From contig JAYWAC010000157.1 in NCBI GenBank assembly GCA_043782755.1, positions 1 through 34,911 on the forward strand: DNA of 34,911 bases, in the 5' to 3' direction. Positions 24,045 through 31,399 of the stretch are shown one piece after another (positions within the stretch are counted from its first letter, which is position 1; the number at the start of each line of letters is the position of its first letter). Under the pieces are notes generated by a model that saw only the letters and a list, made by a program, of their open reading frames with translations, did not search any database and was not told the origin of the DNA. The position numbers were made by a program, and so were the translations under genes. The stretch is from JADJYF01 sp043782755. Its GTDB lineage: Bacteria > Pseudomonadota > Gammaproteobacteria > Ga0077536.

Positions 24045-25157
24045 ATGTCCGATCACCCCGCGCTGGACTTTAAGATCGCCGCTGCCGCAGTCACGCTATT
24101 GCGCAAGATCGTGCATGTCGATATGGACGCCTTCTATGCCTCGGTCGAACAGCGCGATCATCCCGCCTGGCGCGGTCGCCCGGTAATCGTCGCTTGGCGT
24201 GGCATGCGCTCGGTAGTGTGCGCGGCCTCCTATGAAGCGCGCGTGTTCGGCGTGCGTTCGGCGATGCCCGCAACGCGCGCTGAACGTCTATGCCCTGACG
24301 CGGTGTTCACACCGCCCGACTTTCCGCGCTATCGCGCGGTGTCCACCCAGATTCGCGAAATCTTCCGTCGCTATACCGATCTGGTCGAACCGCTGTCACT
24401 GGACGAAGCCTATCTCGACGTCACCTACAACAAGCCGGGCCTGCCGACCGCCACTGCCGTCGCGCGACAGATCCGCGCCGACATCCGCGCCGAGACTGCA
24501 TTGAATGCCTCGGCCGGCGTCGCGCCCAATAAGTTCCTCGCCAAGATAGCCTCGGACTGGCGCAAACCCGACGGCCTGTTCGTGATCCAGCCCCATGAGA
24601 TCACCGATTTTCTGAGCCCCTTGCCGGTGCGCAAACTGCCTGGTGTGGGCGGCGCCACGGAACGCGCACTGGCCGCACTCGGCATCACCACGGTGCTGCA
24701 ATTACGCGCCCATCCGCTCGCACAATTGAGTGCGCGTTTCGGCAAGCAGGGCCGACGACTCTATGAATTGGCACGCGGCATCGACGAACGCGCGGTGTGT
24801 CCCGATCAGCCGCGTCGCTCGCTATCGGCCGAAACAACCTTTGAAGACGATCGCAGCCTCGCCGAAGTCGTGCCCGCGCTGGACGATTTGGCGGCGCGGG
24901 TGTGGCGTCATGTCGATGTGGCCGAGGCTCAGGCGCACACCGTGGTGTTGAAGTTGAAGACCAGCGAATTCCGCATCCTTACCCGCAGTTACACACCGGC
25001 GTCGCCACCGGCCTCGGAAGCGGAACTCGCCAGCATTGCCTTGCGCTTGTTGTCGCGGATCGAGCTTGCGCCCGACACACGCTATCGCCTGGCGGGTGTG
25101 GGCTTGAGCAATTTTCGCGAAACGGAAGAGCACGACTCACAGCCAGCCTTGTTCTGA
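24045..25157 (+). CDS. dinB: DNA polymerase IV
   Basis: The 370-aa Y-family polymerase has VHVDMDAFYASVEQ (first catalytic Asp), SLDEAYLDV (catalytic Asp-Glu), the helix-hairpin-helix KLPGVGGATERAL and a little-finger domain. It ends in QPALF, which resembles the beta-clamp binding motif QxxLF. It performs translesion synthesis opposite damaged bases. It starts 79 nt after the c-di-GMP gene. I saw no LexA-type CTGT-N8-ACAG box upstream, so SOS control is not evident. Confidence 0.95.
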   Translation: MSDHPALDFKIAAAAVTLLRKIVHVDMDAFYASVEQRDHPAWRGRPVIVAWRGMRSVVCAASYEARVFGVRSAMPATRAERLCPDAVFTPPDFPRYRAVSTQIREIFRRYTDLVEPLSLDEAYLDVTYNKPGLPTATAVARQIRADIRAETALNASAGVAPNKFLAKIASDWRKPDGLFVIQPHEITDFLSPLPVRKLPGVGGATERALAALGITTVLQLRAHPLAQLSARFGKQGRRLYELARGIDERAVCPDQPRRSLSAETTFEDDRSLAEVVPALDDLAARVWRHVDVAEAQAHTVVLKLKTSEFRILTRSYTPASPPASEAELASIALRLLSRIELAPDTRYRLAGVGLSNFRETEEHDSQPALF

Positions 25158-25185
25158 AGGCCAGCCTGTGTCGGCTTGAAACGGC

Positions 25186-25692
25186 TTACTTCGCGGACTT
25201 GGCTGGCGCGCCGGCCGGCGCCTCGTATTCCGGCGCACCCGGCGCCCCATTCGGGCAATGGTTCACTTCGCAGAGCTTATCGATCTGGGCGTACTTGCGC
25301 GCACAGCCGGTATCGAAGGGTTCGCGATCCTTGGGCGCCATGCTCTGCAGCGAATTGGCGTACTGCGTGAGCATGTTGTCCATGTCGGTATTCGACAGCT
25401 TTTTCTGCGTGGCATTGACGTAGAAGTTCGCGGCCAGCATACCGAAGGCAAAAGAACGGTTCTTCCAACGCCAGGCTTCATCGGCTTTGGCAGTCTTCGA
25501 GATGAGGGCGCTCAGCGCCGAGCAGGTCATGGCACCGTCGAAAGCCTGCTGTAGAGCTTCCTTGCTCGGCGGCACACTTTGACCGTTGGCCGCATCGGCA
25601 GCAGGCGCTGGAGAAGCAGCGGGTGCAGCGGGCTCTGCCGCCTGAACGCCGAACATGACGAGGCCAAGAATCGAGATCGCGATGCGTTTCAT
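25186..25692 (-). CDS. Exported hypothetical protein, 168 aa
   Basis: A clear Sec signal peptide (MKRIAISILGLVMFGVQA, probably cut after residue 18) precedes a Pro/Ala-rich linker to about residue 40. A folded part with four cysteines follows (MTC, TGC, KLC and NHC), which may form two disulfides in the periplasm, and then a Pro/Gly/Ala-rich tail. I do not recognise a family. It is convergent with dinB (28 nt between stops) and divergent from the lipocalin-like gene. Confidence 0.7.
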   Translation of the reverse strand: MKRIAISILGLVMFGVQAAEPAAPAASPAPAADAANGQSVPPSKEALQQAFDGAMTCSALSALISKTAKADEAWRWKNRSFAFGMLAANFYVNATQKKLSNTDMDNMLTQYANSLQSMAPKDREPFDTGCARKYAQIDKLCEVNHCPNGAPGAPEYEAPAGAPAKSAK

Positions 25693-25811
25693 GAGGGACT
25701 CCGTTGGATGAGCGCCGCGCGATCCGCGGAGCGAGGCGATTATTGCATGGCCGGCGGATTGATCGCAGCATGCCGGCCTTTACTCCGCTTCAGGCGATAA
25801 GGAACAACACC

Positions 25812-26261
25812 ATGACTGAAACCTCCGATGCCGCGCGCTTCATCGGCACTTGGGCTTTACTCGAAAGCTATTCAGAGCGGCCGTCCGGCCGCGCGCCGTT
25901 TCCGCTCGGTGCCGCAGTCATCGGTCGCATCAATTACGACAGCGCCGGCAACATGGCGGCGCAATTGATGGGCGAAGATCGCAAGCCCTTTGCGTCACGC
26001 GATCCGCGTGACGTGTCGGACAGCGAATATCGGGTCGCCTTTCAGACCTACACGGCCTACTTCGGCAGCTTCGATGTCAATCCCGCCGAGCATACCGTCA
26101 CCCACCATGTGCTGGGCGCGACGGTGCCGAACTGGCCGGGCAACGATCAGCTGCGCTACTACGAATTGAAGGGTGATCAGCTGATCCTGCGCACGCCGCC
26201 CATGCGTGGCAACGACGGTGAGAAGTCGGTGCACACGCTGGTGTGGCAGAAAGTGGTGTGA
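25812..26261 (+). CDS. Lipocalin-like domain protein
   Basis: The 149-aa protein has the compact beta-barrel pattern of the bacterial lipocalin-like family: RFIGTWALLESYSE at the start (the G-x-W motif of strand A), GRINYDSAGNMAAQLMG, YFGSFDVN, and a final LRTPPM...LVWQKV. No signal peptide is present, so it is probably cytoplasmic. The ligand is unknown. The ATG at 25812 has AAGGAA at a suitable distance; the upstream in-frame extension overlaps the divergent promoter region and is Arg-rich. It ends 21 nt before the convergent HxlR gene. Confidence 0.8.
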   Translation: MTETSDAARFIGTWALLESYSERPSGRAPFPLGAAVIGRINYDSAGNMAAQLMGEDRKPFASRDPRDVSDSEYRVAFQTYTAYFGSFDVNPAEHTVTHHVLGATVPNWPGNDQLRYYELKGDQLILRTPPMRGNDGEKSVHTLVWQKVV

Positions 26262-26282
26262 GGATAGCCGGCGATGCCACGC

Positions 26283-26948
26283 TCAGGCCAGCGTCGCCAC
26301 TTGCGGTAGCGAGAACAGGCCGAGGAAGCGCTTCGCCAGCGGCTTGTCACCGCTGACTTCGAGCGAGCCGTCCCGCAGCGCATCGTTGAACTTGACACCC
26401 TCGTAGACCACGGCGACGAAGGTCGCCACTTCTGCTTTGAGCACCGCATCGGCGTGCTGGTCTGGCCCGCGCACGATATGCAGTTGTCTGTTTTTCACTT
26501 CGGCGTGATAGACCTGCGCGGCGATATGCAATTCGATGCGCGCGCTGAGACCTGTCGCGCGTGCGGCGTCGAACATCGTGCGCCAGGACAACACCAGTGA
26601 ATCCACACCCAGGGGCGCACCGGGCTTGCGCTGCGCAGAACGCGCACCCCAACGGCCTAGCGCCAGGATGATCGCTTCCAACTCCCGTCCCCATGCGGTC
26701 AATTCATAGACCCAGGCACTGGCCGGCGGCGGCAAGCGACGACGACGCGCGACCGCAGCGGTTTCCAGTTCGGTCAAGCGTTGGGTCAGCACATTGGGGC
26801 TGATGCCCGGCAGGCCCGCGCGCAGATCGGTGAATCGCTTCGGGCCAAGCAGCAGTTCGCGCACGACCAGCAGAGCCCAACGTTCGCCCAGTACGTCGAG
26901 CGCATGGGCTGCGGCGCAGCCATCCTCGTAACTTCGTTTGCTGACCAT
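26283..26948 (-). CDS. HxlR-family regulator with C-terminal SCP2-like domain
   Basis: Residues 1-100 are an HxlR winged helix-turn-helix (CAAAHALDVLGERWALLVVRELLLGPKRF, ISPNVLTQRL, WVYELTAWGREL). Residues 120-221 resemble a small SCP2/sterol-carrier-like domain found on some HxlR proteins, possibly the ligand sensor. The gene is divergent from a VOC-DUF899-AHSA1 group across a 100-nt AT-rich gap with a palindrome, so it probably controls both itself and that group. The ligand is unknown; no CxxC redox pair is obvious. Confidence 0.88.
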   Translation of the reverse strand: MVSKRSYEDGCAAAHALDVLGERWALLVVRELLLGPKRFTDLRAGLPGISPNVLTQRLTELETAAVARRRRLPPPASAWVYELTAWGRELEAIILALGRWGARSAQRKPGAPLGVDSLVLSWRTMFDAARATGLSARIELHIAAQVYHAEVKNRQLHIVRGPDQHADAVLKAEVATFVAVVYEGVKFNDALRDGSLEVSGDKPLAKRFLGLFSLPQVATLA

Positions 26949-26999
26949 GACGATCAGTCTACCTCATCGCGATAGTAATAATATTTTTTAGTTGTATTT

Positions 27000-27026
27000 T
27001 AGGATTAAACAATCCTACACTAGGAT
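27000..27026. promoter_or_regulatory. Palindromic operator between the HxlR and VOC genes
   Basis: TAGGATT (27000-27006), AAAC, AATCCTA (27011-27017) form a perfect 7-bp-arm inverted repeat, with a further half-site TAGGAT at 27021-27026. It lies 23 to 49 nt before the VOC start in a strikingly AT-rich intergenic region, as expected for a dimeric HxlR protein. A -10-like TATAAA follows at 27026-27031. Confidence 0.55.
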
Positions 27027-27048
27027 ATAAATACAAGAGAGCCCTGTC

Positions 27049-27468
27049 ATGACCTCACTCGAGCCTTACCTGATCTTCGATGGCAACTGCGCGCAAGCCA
27101 TGCAGTTCTATGCCGAGACCCTTGGCGGCAGCATCGAAACGCTGCTGACTTACGCGCAATCGCCGCTCGCCAACGAATGCGCGGCGGGTAGTGCCGAACG
27201 CGTCATGCACGCGCGCCTGCGCTTTGGCGATCACAGCCTTTTGGCCTCCGATTGCCCGCTAGGCCAACCCTATGACGGCATGCGCCATATGAGCCTGTGC
27301 CTGAGCTTTGATACCGTTGCCGAAGCCGAACGCAGCTATGAAATCCTGCGCCAGGATGGCGAGCTGCGCATGGCGCTCACGCCAACTTTCTGGGCCGGTG
27401 CCTTCGCCATGCTGGTCGATCGCTACGGCACGCCGTGGATGATCAATGGCGCCCTAACCAGCACTTGA
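27049..27468 (+). CDS. VOC family protein (PhnB/glyoxalase-like)
   Basis: The 139-aa protein matches PhnB-type vicinal oxygen chelate proteins: EPYLIFDGNCAQAMQFYAETLGG at the start, MHARLRFGDHSLLASD in the middle and FAMLVDRYGTPWMING at the end. Members are metal-binding or degenerate glyoxalase-fold proteins with many functions, so the substrate cannot be given. A Shine-Dalgarno-like AGAGAG precedes the ATG. It heads a three-gene group controlled from the shared promoter region with the HxlR regulator. Confidence 0.9.
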   Translation: MTSLEPYLIFDGNCAQAMQFYAETLGGSIETLLTYAQSPLANECAAGSAERVMHARLRFGDHSLLASDCPLGQPYDGMRHMSLCLSFDTVAEAERSYEILRQDGELRMALTPTFWAGAFAMLVDRYGTPWMINGALTST

Positions 27469-27494
27469 GTAACTCGAAGCGAGGACCGACAAGC

Positions 27495-28265
27495 ATGGAA
27501 CATTCAATAGTTACCGAGCACGAATGGCTGGCGGCGCGCACTGCGCTGCTGGCTCGCGAGAAAAAAATGACCCGCCTGCGCGACGAGATCGCCGCCGAGC
27601 GCCGTCGCCTGCCCTGGCTGCGGGTCGATAAGCCGTATGTTTTCGATGCACCCGACGGGCCAATTACGCTGGCTGAGTTGTTCGCTGGCCGTAGCCAGCT
27701 CATCGTCAAACATTTCATGTTGTCGCCGCAAGGCCAGCCCTGTGTCGGTTGCTCTTTCGAGGTCGATCACGTCGCAGGCGCGCTGATTCACCTGGAACAT
27801 CACGATGTCAGCTACGTGGCGGTGGCGCGCGCGCCGTTGGCCGATATCGAAGCCTATCGACGACGCATGGGCTGGCGCTTTCGCTGGGTGTCGTCCCATC
27901 ACAACGACTTCAACTACGACTTCCACGTCTCTTACACCCCCGCGCAACTGGCTGAAAGCTCGGCCCTCTATAATTTCCAGACCGGCAGCTTTCCGCTCCA
28001 GGATCTGTCCGGCCACAGCGTCTTCTATCGCAACGACAATGGTGAAATCTTTCTCACCTATGCGGTATTCGCACGTGGCGCGGAAGAGCTGTTGAGCACC
28101 TACATGTTTCTTGATATGACGCCCAAGGGCCGCAACGAAACCGGCCCGTCCGGCAATCTCACCGATTGGGTGCGGCCTCACGATCGTTACGACGAGGGCG
28201 GCAGCGTCAACATCCTGGGACAGTATCAGCCGCCTGCCGGCAGTTGTTGCGGAAGCGAAGCTTAA
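27495..28265 (+). CDS. DUF899 family thioredoxin-like protein
   Basis: The 256-aa protein has the DUF899 pattern: EWLAARTALLAREKKMTRLRDE, then PWLRVDKPYVFD and LAELFAGRSQLIVKHFM. It continues with GQPCVGCSFEVD, whose CVGC sits where thioredoxins have their active-site CxxC, and with SVFYRNDNGEIFLTYAVF and FLDMTPKGRNE. A Cys-Cys pair lies near the C-terminus (GSCCGSEA). A redox role is likely but unproven. The ATG at 27495 is preceded by a GCGAGGA Shine-Dalgarno and lies 26 nt after the VOC gene. Confidence 0.88.
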   Translation: MEHSIVTEHEWLAARTALLAREKKMTRLRDEIAAERRRLPWLRVDKPYVFDAPDGPITLAELFAGRSQLIVKHFMLSPQGQPCVGCSFEVDHVAGALIHLEHHDVSYVAVARAPLADIEAYRRRMGWRFRWVSSHHNDFNYDFHVSYTPAQLAESSALYNFQTGSFPLQDLSGHSVFYRNDNGEIFLTYAVFARGAEELLSTYMFLDMTPKGRNETGPSGNLTDWVRPHDRYDEGGSVNILGQYQPPAGSCCGSEA

Positions 28266-28333
28266 GTCCGAGCGCAGGACTTGGTCCGCCCCACACCGTC
28301 AGAAATCAACACACCGCACAGGAGAACACTCTC

Positions 28334-28780
28334 ATGCCCGCAGGTACCGTCAGCCTTCACCGCGTATTCCGCGCGCCGCCCGAGCGCATCTATCGCGCCT
28401 TCCTGAACGCACAGGCACTCGCCAAATGGCTTCCTCCCTATGGCTTCACCTGCACGGTTCATCACATGGATGCGCGGCTAGGCGGCACTTTCAAAATGTC
28501 GTTTACGAATTTCGCTAGCGGCAACAGTCACAGCTTCGGTGGCGAGTATCGAGAACTCGTGCCCTTTGAGAAGCTGCGCTATAGCGACAAATTCGACGAC
28601 CCGAATATGCCCGGCGAGATGCAGACGACAGCGACGCTGAAGCCGGTGACTTGCGGCACCGACTTAAGCGTGGTGCAGGAAGGCATCCCCGCGATGATTC
28701 CGCTGGAGATGTGTTATCTCGGCTGGCAGGAGTCCCTGGCTCAGCTAGCCAAGCTGGTGGAAGCCGAGATTCCCGACTGA
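28334..28780 (+). CDS. AHSA1/SRPBCC domain protein
   Basis: The 148-aa protein has the START-like SRPBCC pattern: VSLHRVFRAPPERIYRAFLNAQALAKWLPP, FGGEYRELVPFEKLRYSDKFD and a C-terminal helix GWQESLAQLAKLVE that closes the cavity. These proteins bind hydrophobic ligands or act as stress-related factors; the ligand is unknown. The ATG at 28334 has a good AGGAG upstream; the longer in-frame reading overlaps the end of DUF899. It is the third gene of the HxlR-linked group, a combination often seen together. Confidence 0.87.
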   Translation: MPAGTVSLHRVFRAPPERIYRAFLNAQALAKWLPPYGFTCTVHHMDARLGGTFKMSFTNFASGNSHSFGGEYRELVPFEKLRYSDKFDDPNMPGEMQTTATLKPVTCGTDLSVVQEGIPAMIPLEMCYLGWQESLAQLAKLVEAEIPD

Positions 28781-28806
28781 AGGAACGGCGCTACGCGATG
28801 CGTCGT

Positions 28807-28848
28807 CTGCTTGCGGGGTGAAGATTCGATATAGAGAAGCGTGCTCAT
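28807..28848 (-). pseudogene. Stub of an azoreductase-like gene (N-terminal 14 codons)
   Basis: On the minus strand an ATG at 28846-28848 is followed by STLLYIESSPRKQ, which matches the N-terminus of FMN-dependent NADH-azoreductases (the first strand and phosphate-binding SPR of the flavodoxin fold). The resemblance stops there and the frame runs into the 3' end of the AHSA1 gene. It is divergent from the TetR gene, the usual position for a TetR-controlled reductase, so this looks like the remnant left by a deletion. The match is short and could be chance. Confidence 0.4.
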
Positions 28849-28954
28849 GACGGTGTCCGGTGTCGGTTGCCGGGCAATAGTTGCCAATCGGCAGCAGCCA
28901 CACCATCGATGGGTGCGCAGGCCGCGTCCGCTGCGGGTTCTGTGCTGCACTGCG

Positions 28955-28983
28955 AAATTATTTTATCGTTGTTAAAATAATTT
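28955..28983. promoter_or_regulatory. TetR operator: 11-bp perfect inverted repeat
   Basis: AAATTATTTTA (28955-28965) and TAAAATAATTT (28973-28983) flank a 7-nt spacer, TCGTTGT. It ends 22 nt before the TetR start, in an abruptly AT-rich patch within GC-rich DNA. A -10-like TAAAAT (28973-28978) lies inside the right arm, so a bound repressor would block the promoter. Confidence 0.65.
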
Positions 28984-29005
28984 TCCCGTGCCAGACTCGA
29001 CAGTC

Positions 29006-29737
29006 ATGAGCCGCCCTAGCAACAATCTGCGCGCGCAGAACATGCAGAAACGCCGCGACCGCCTTCTTGCCGAGGCGCGAGCGCTGTTGACCGTGGATGG
29101 TTTCGAGGCTCTCAATCTGCGCGAGCTCGCGCGTCTGGCCGAGGTCACGGTGCCGACCATCTACAACCTCATCGGCAACAAGGAAGAAGTGCTGGTCGCC
29201 CTCTTCGCCGAGGTGCTGACCGAGATCGAGGCGCGTATCCGCGACCATGCCGCCGGCTCGGCGCTGGCGCGCGCTGGCGCGGTGGCGGTGGTTTCCACGC
29301 ATCTGTTCGCCGAGGACGAGAACTACTATCGCTCAGCCTTCCTTGCCGTCGAATATCTCAATCAGAGCGGCGCCCACCACGACAAGGTCATCCAGATCTA
29401 TGCCTGGGGCGAACGTATGGCGACCGCTGGCGTGGTCGCTTGTCAGCAGGCCGGCCTGCTCGCCGGTCGCATCGCGCCCCAACTGCTCGGTGAGTTGATC
29501 CTGCGTGCGTTTCGTACGACTTGCCGGGAGTGGGCCTTCGCACAGATTTCGCTGACTGAGTTTCGCCGCATCGCCCTTATCGACATCTACACCACGCTCG
29601 CCGCCGACGCGGTCGACAGTTTTCATACCGTGCTGGTGAAAAAGATTGCGGCGCTGGCCGCTGCCAGCGCCACACCTCGCAACCAACGCCGCCGCCGATC
29701 AAAGGAGTCATCCGATGAAGCAGTCCATGCAGATTGA
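29006..29737 (+). CDS. TetR/AcrR-family transcriptional regulator
   Basis: The 243-aa protein has an N-terminal TetR helix-turn-helix: RLLAEARALLTVDGFEALNLRELARLAEVTVPTIYNLIGNKEEVLVALF (residues about 16-65). A longer ligand-binding domain of mixed helices follows, with a basic tail. I took the ATG at 29006; a GTG six codons earlier is possible. A long palindrome lies just upstream. The 3' end overlaps the Rieske oxygenase gene by 23 nt, so regulator and enzyme are in one transcript and the repressor probably responds to that enzyme's substrate. Confidence 0.9.
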   Translation: MSRPSNNLRAQNMQKRRDRLLAEARALLTVDGFEALNLRELARLAEVTVPTIYNLIGNKEEVLVALFAEVLTEIEARIRDHAAGSALARAGAVAVVSTHLFAEDENYYRSAFLAVEYLNQSGAHHDKVIQIYAWGERMATAGVVACQQAGLLAGRIAPQLLGELILRAFRTTCREWAFAQISLTEFRRIALIDIYTTLAADAVDSFHTVLVKKIAALAAASATPRNQRRRRSKESSDEAVHAD

Positions 29738-30959
29738 GATCATCAAAGAGCTGTTAGGCAATCTCGACAACAAGCGCACGGCCGACGCCGGGCGCATCGT
29801 CGTCAATCCGACCTCGACCTATACCGATCCGGCGCTCGCGGAAAAGGAATGGGAAGCCTTCTTCAAGAATCATCCACAAGTGCTGGGCATGTCGGGCGAA
29901 CTGCCCAAGCCCGGCAGCTATCTGACCATGAATGATTTCGGTGTACCGATACTCGCGACGCGCGACGAGCAGGGCAAATTTCACGCCTTCATCAACGCCT
30001 GCCGCCATCGCGGTGCGGAACTCACCACCGAGCCCCACGGCGACAAGAACCGCTTCACTTGCCCCTTCCATGGCTGGACCTACGCCAACGACGGCCGCCT
30101 GCTCGGCGTGCGTCAGCCAGATCATTTCGGCAAGATAGACAAGCACTGCAACGGGCTGCTCGAATTGCCGTCCGAAGAAAAATACGGTTTGTTGTTCGTC
30201 CATCCACAGTTGCATGGCAAGCTCGATGTCGATGCGCTGCTGGGCGAGGAAATGGCTGGCGAGCTCGCTTCCTGGGAACTGCATCGCTGCGAATACCAGG
30301 GTCAATCGGTGCTCAACATGCCGCTCAACTGGAAGATCGCCAATGACACCTTTGGCGAGGTCTATCACTTCAACTCATTGCACACCAATACGCTTGCCAA
30401 CCTGCTGCATGGCGACACGCTCAGCTACAAGGAATACGGTCGCCATCATCGCCTGTGCCTGGCGAGCAAGTATCTCGACATCATGCGCCAGCAGCCGGAA
30501 GAGCAATGGAGCCTGCCCTATGCCGGCGCCATCGCCTACTACCTGTTTCCCAATGTGCAGCTGGTGTTCCTGACCAGCATGGCGGTGTTGGTGCGCATCT
30601 ATCCGAACCGCAAGATCATCGGCCAGTCGCTGTCACGCGTCTCCCACTATCGCGCGCCACAGATCCAGCAATTGGTGCCGCCGGCCGAGCAGATCAACGC
30701 CGTCACCGGCGACAACGTCTACGATGCCAGCAACACCAGCGCGCCGATGGACCTCGACGTCACGGCGGTCATTGAGCTGTTCGTCAGCACGGTCGAACAC
30801 GAAGACTATTACATGGGCACCAAGACCCAATCGGCGGCCAATAGCGGCAAGATTGATCACTTCCTGTTCGGCCGTAACGAACCGGCACTGCATCATTTCC
30901 ACAACAACTATCGCAGCGCTCTCGGCATGCCGCCGCTTGAGGAATATCGCGGCGGCTGA
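29715..30959 (+). CDS. Rieske non-heme iron aromatic ring-hydroxylating oxygenase, alpha subunit
   Basis: The 414-aa protein has a Rieske [2Fe-2S] domain with C96-x-H98 and C116-x2-H119 (CRHRG...CPFHGW). The catalytic domain has mononuclear iron ligands H218 and H223 (EVYHFNSLH), with Asp364 in EHEDYYMG as the probable third. Such oxygenases hydroxylate or demethylate aromatic compounds using electrons from a separate reductase; the substrate is unknown. No beta subunit, ferredoxin or reductase gene is adjacent. The ATG at 29715 has an AAAGGAG Shine-Dalgarno and overlaps the TetR gene. Confidence 0.9.
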   Translation: MKQSMQIEIIKELLGNLDNKRTADAGRIVVNPTSTYTDPALAEKEWEAFFKNHPQVLGMSGELPKPGSYLTMNDFGVPILATRDEQGKFHAFINACRHRGAELTTEPHGDKNRFTCPFHGWTYANDGRLLGVRQPDHFGKIDKHCNGLLELPSEEKYGLLFVHPQLHGKLDVDALLGEEMAGELASWELHRCEYQGQSVLNMPLNWKIANDTFGEVYHFNSLHTNTLANLLHGDTLSYKEYGRHHRLCLASKYLDIMRQQPEEQWSLPYAGAIAYYLFPNVQLVFLTSMAVLVRIYPNRKIIGQSLSRVSHYRAPQIQQLVPPAEQINAVTGDNVYDASNTSAPMDLDVTAVIELFVSTVEHEDYYMGTKTQSAANSGKIDHFLFGRNEPALHHFHNNYRSALGMPPLEEYRGG

Positions 30960-30970
30960 GGCCAAAGCGT

Positions 30971-30999
30971 GCGCCACGGACGGCGCCTAGGTTTTTTTT
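30971..30999 (+). terminator. Intrinsic terminator after the Rieske gene
   Basis: GCGCC (30971-30975) and GGCGC (30982-30986) form a 5-bp stem around ACGGAC. Five bases later comes a run of eight T (30992-30999). It lies 12 nt after the Rieske stop and separates this operon from the prkA region. Confidence 0.65.
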
Positions 31000-31128
31000 G
31001 CCCTCTCCGTTCGTTCGCCCGCTGCTCGTTGGAGGTGCGAACGACACCCTCAAAGCTCGTGTTTCACCGCGCATAGCGCGCGCAAGTATTTAAAATCCCA
31101 CACTCGAACAGCACGTGGTGCATATTTC

Positions 31129-31308
31129 GCACTGCGGTGGTGCTACTTTTTATGTAGTGGGCACCGGCTTTGCAAAGGACTGTCACGACCACGTGAAATG
31201 AGTCAAGAATCCGCACAGCACGCGACGTATTCATGTCGCTTTGTCGTGGGCGAATGCCTTTTCCTTAGTCACGGGGCGCTCTTCTCACAGCTTGGCATGA
31301 CCTTTGCT
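31129..31308 (+). promoter_or_regulatory. Sigma-54 control region of prkA: two -24/-12 promoters and an NtrC-like site
   Basis: The stretch from 30960 to 31399 has no gene. Two sigma-54 promoter matches stand out: GGCAC-N5-TTGCA (31160-31174) and TGGCATG-ACCT-TTGCT (31293-31308), each with GG and GC exactly 12 bp apart. The second would start transcription near 31319, about 80 nt before the prkA start. Upstream, GCAC-N7-GTGC (31129-31143) matches the half-site spacing of NtrC binding sites, and a tighter GCAC-GTG-GTGC lies at 31111-31121. E. coli yeaGH is also sigma-54/NtrC-linked. Confidence 0.65.
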
Positions 31309-31399
31309 CAACACCATAAGGAGAGCAGCGATGACCGAACCGCCGTCGCCGATAGTCTGGCCCCACAGAGCCCCGATCGCGGGCGAGGAGTACGGCCGC

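Noticed and set aside
24045..25157. SOS control of dinB
   Set aside because: I looked for a LexA box (CTGT-N8-ACAG) in the 79-nt upstream gap and found none.
31331..31399. Longer prkA start at the ATG at 31331
   Set aside because: It has AAGGAG, but that site coincides with the predicted transcript start, and the family begins at MSIFDHY, where GAGGAG is well placed. Retained only as an alternative.
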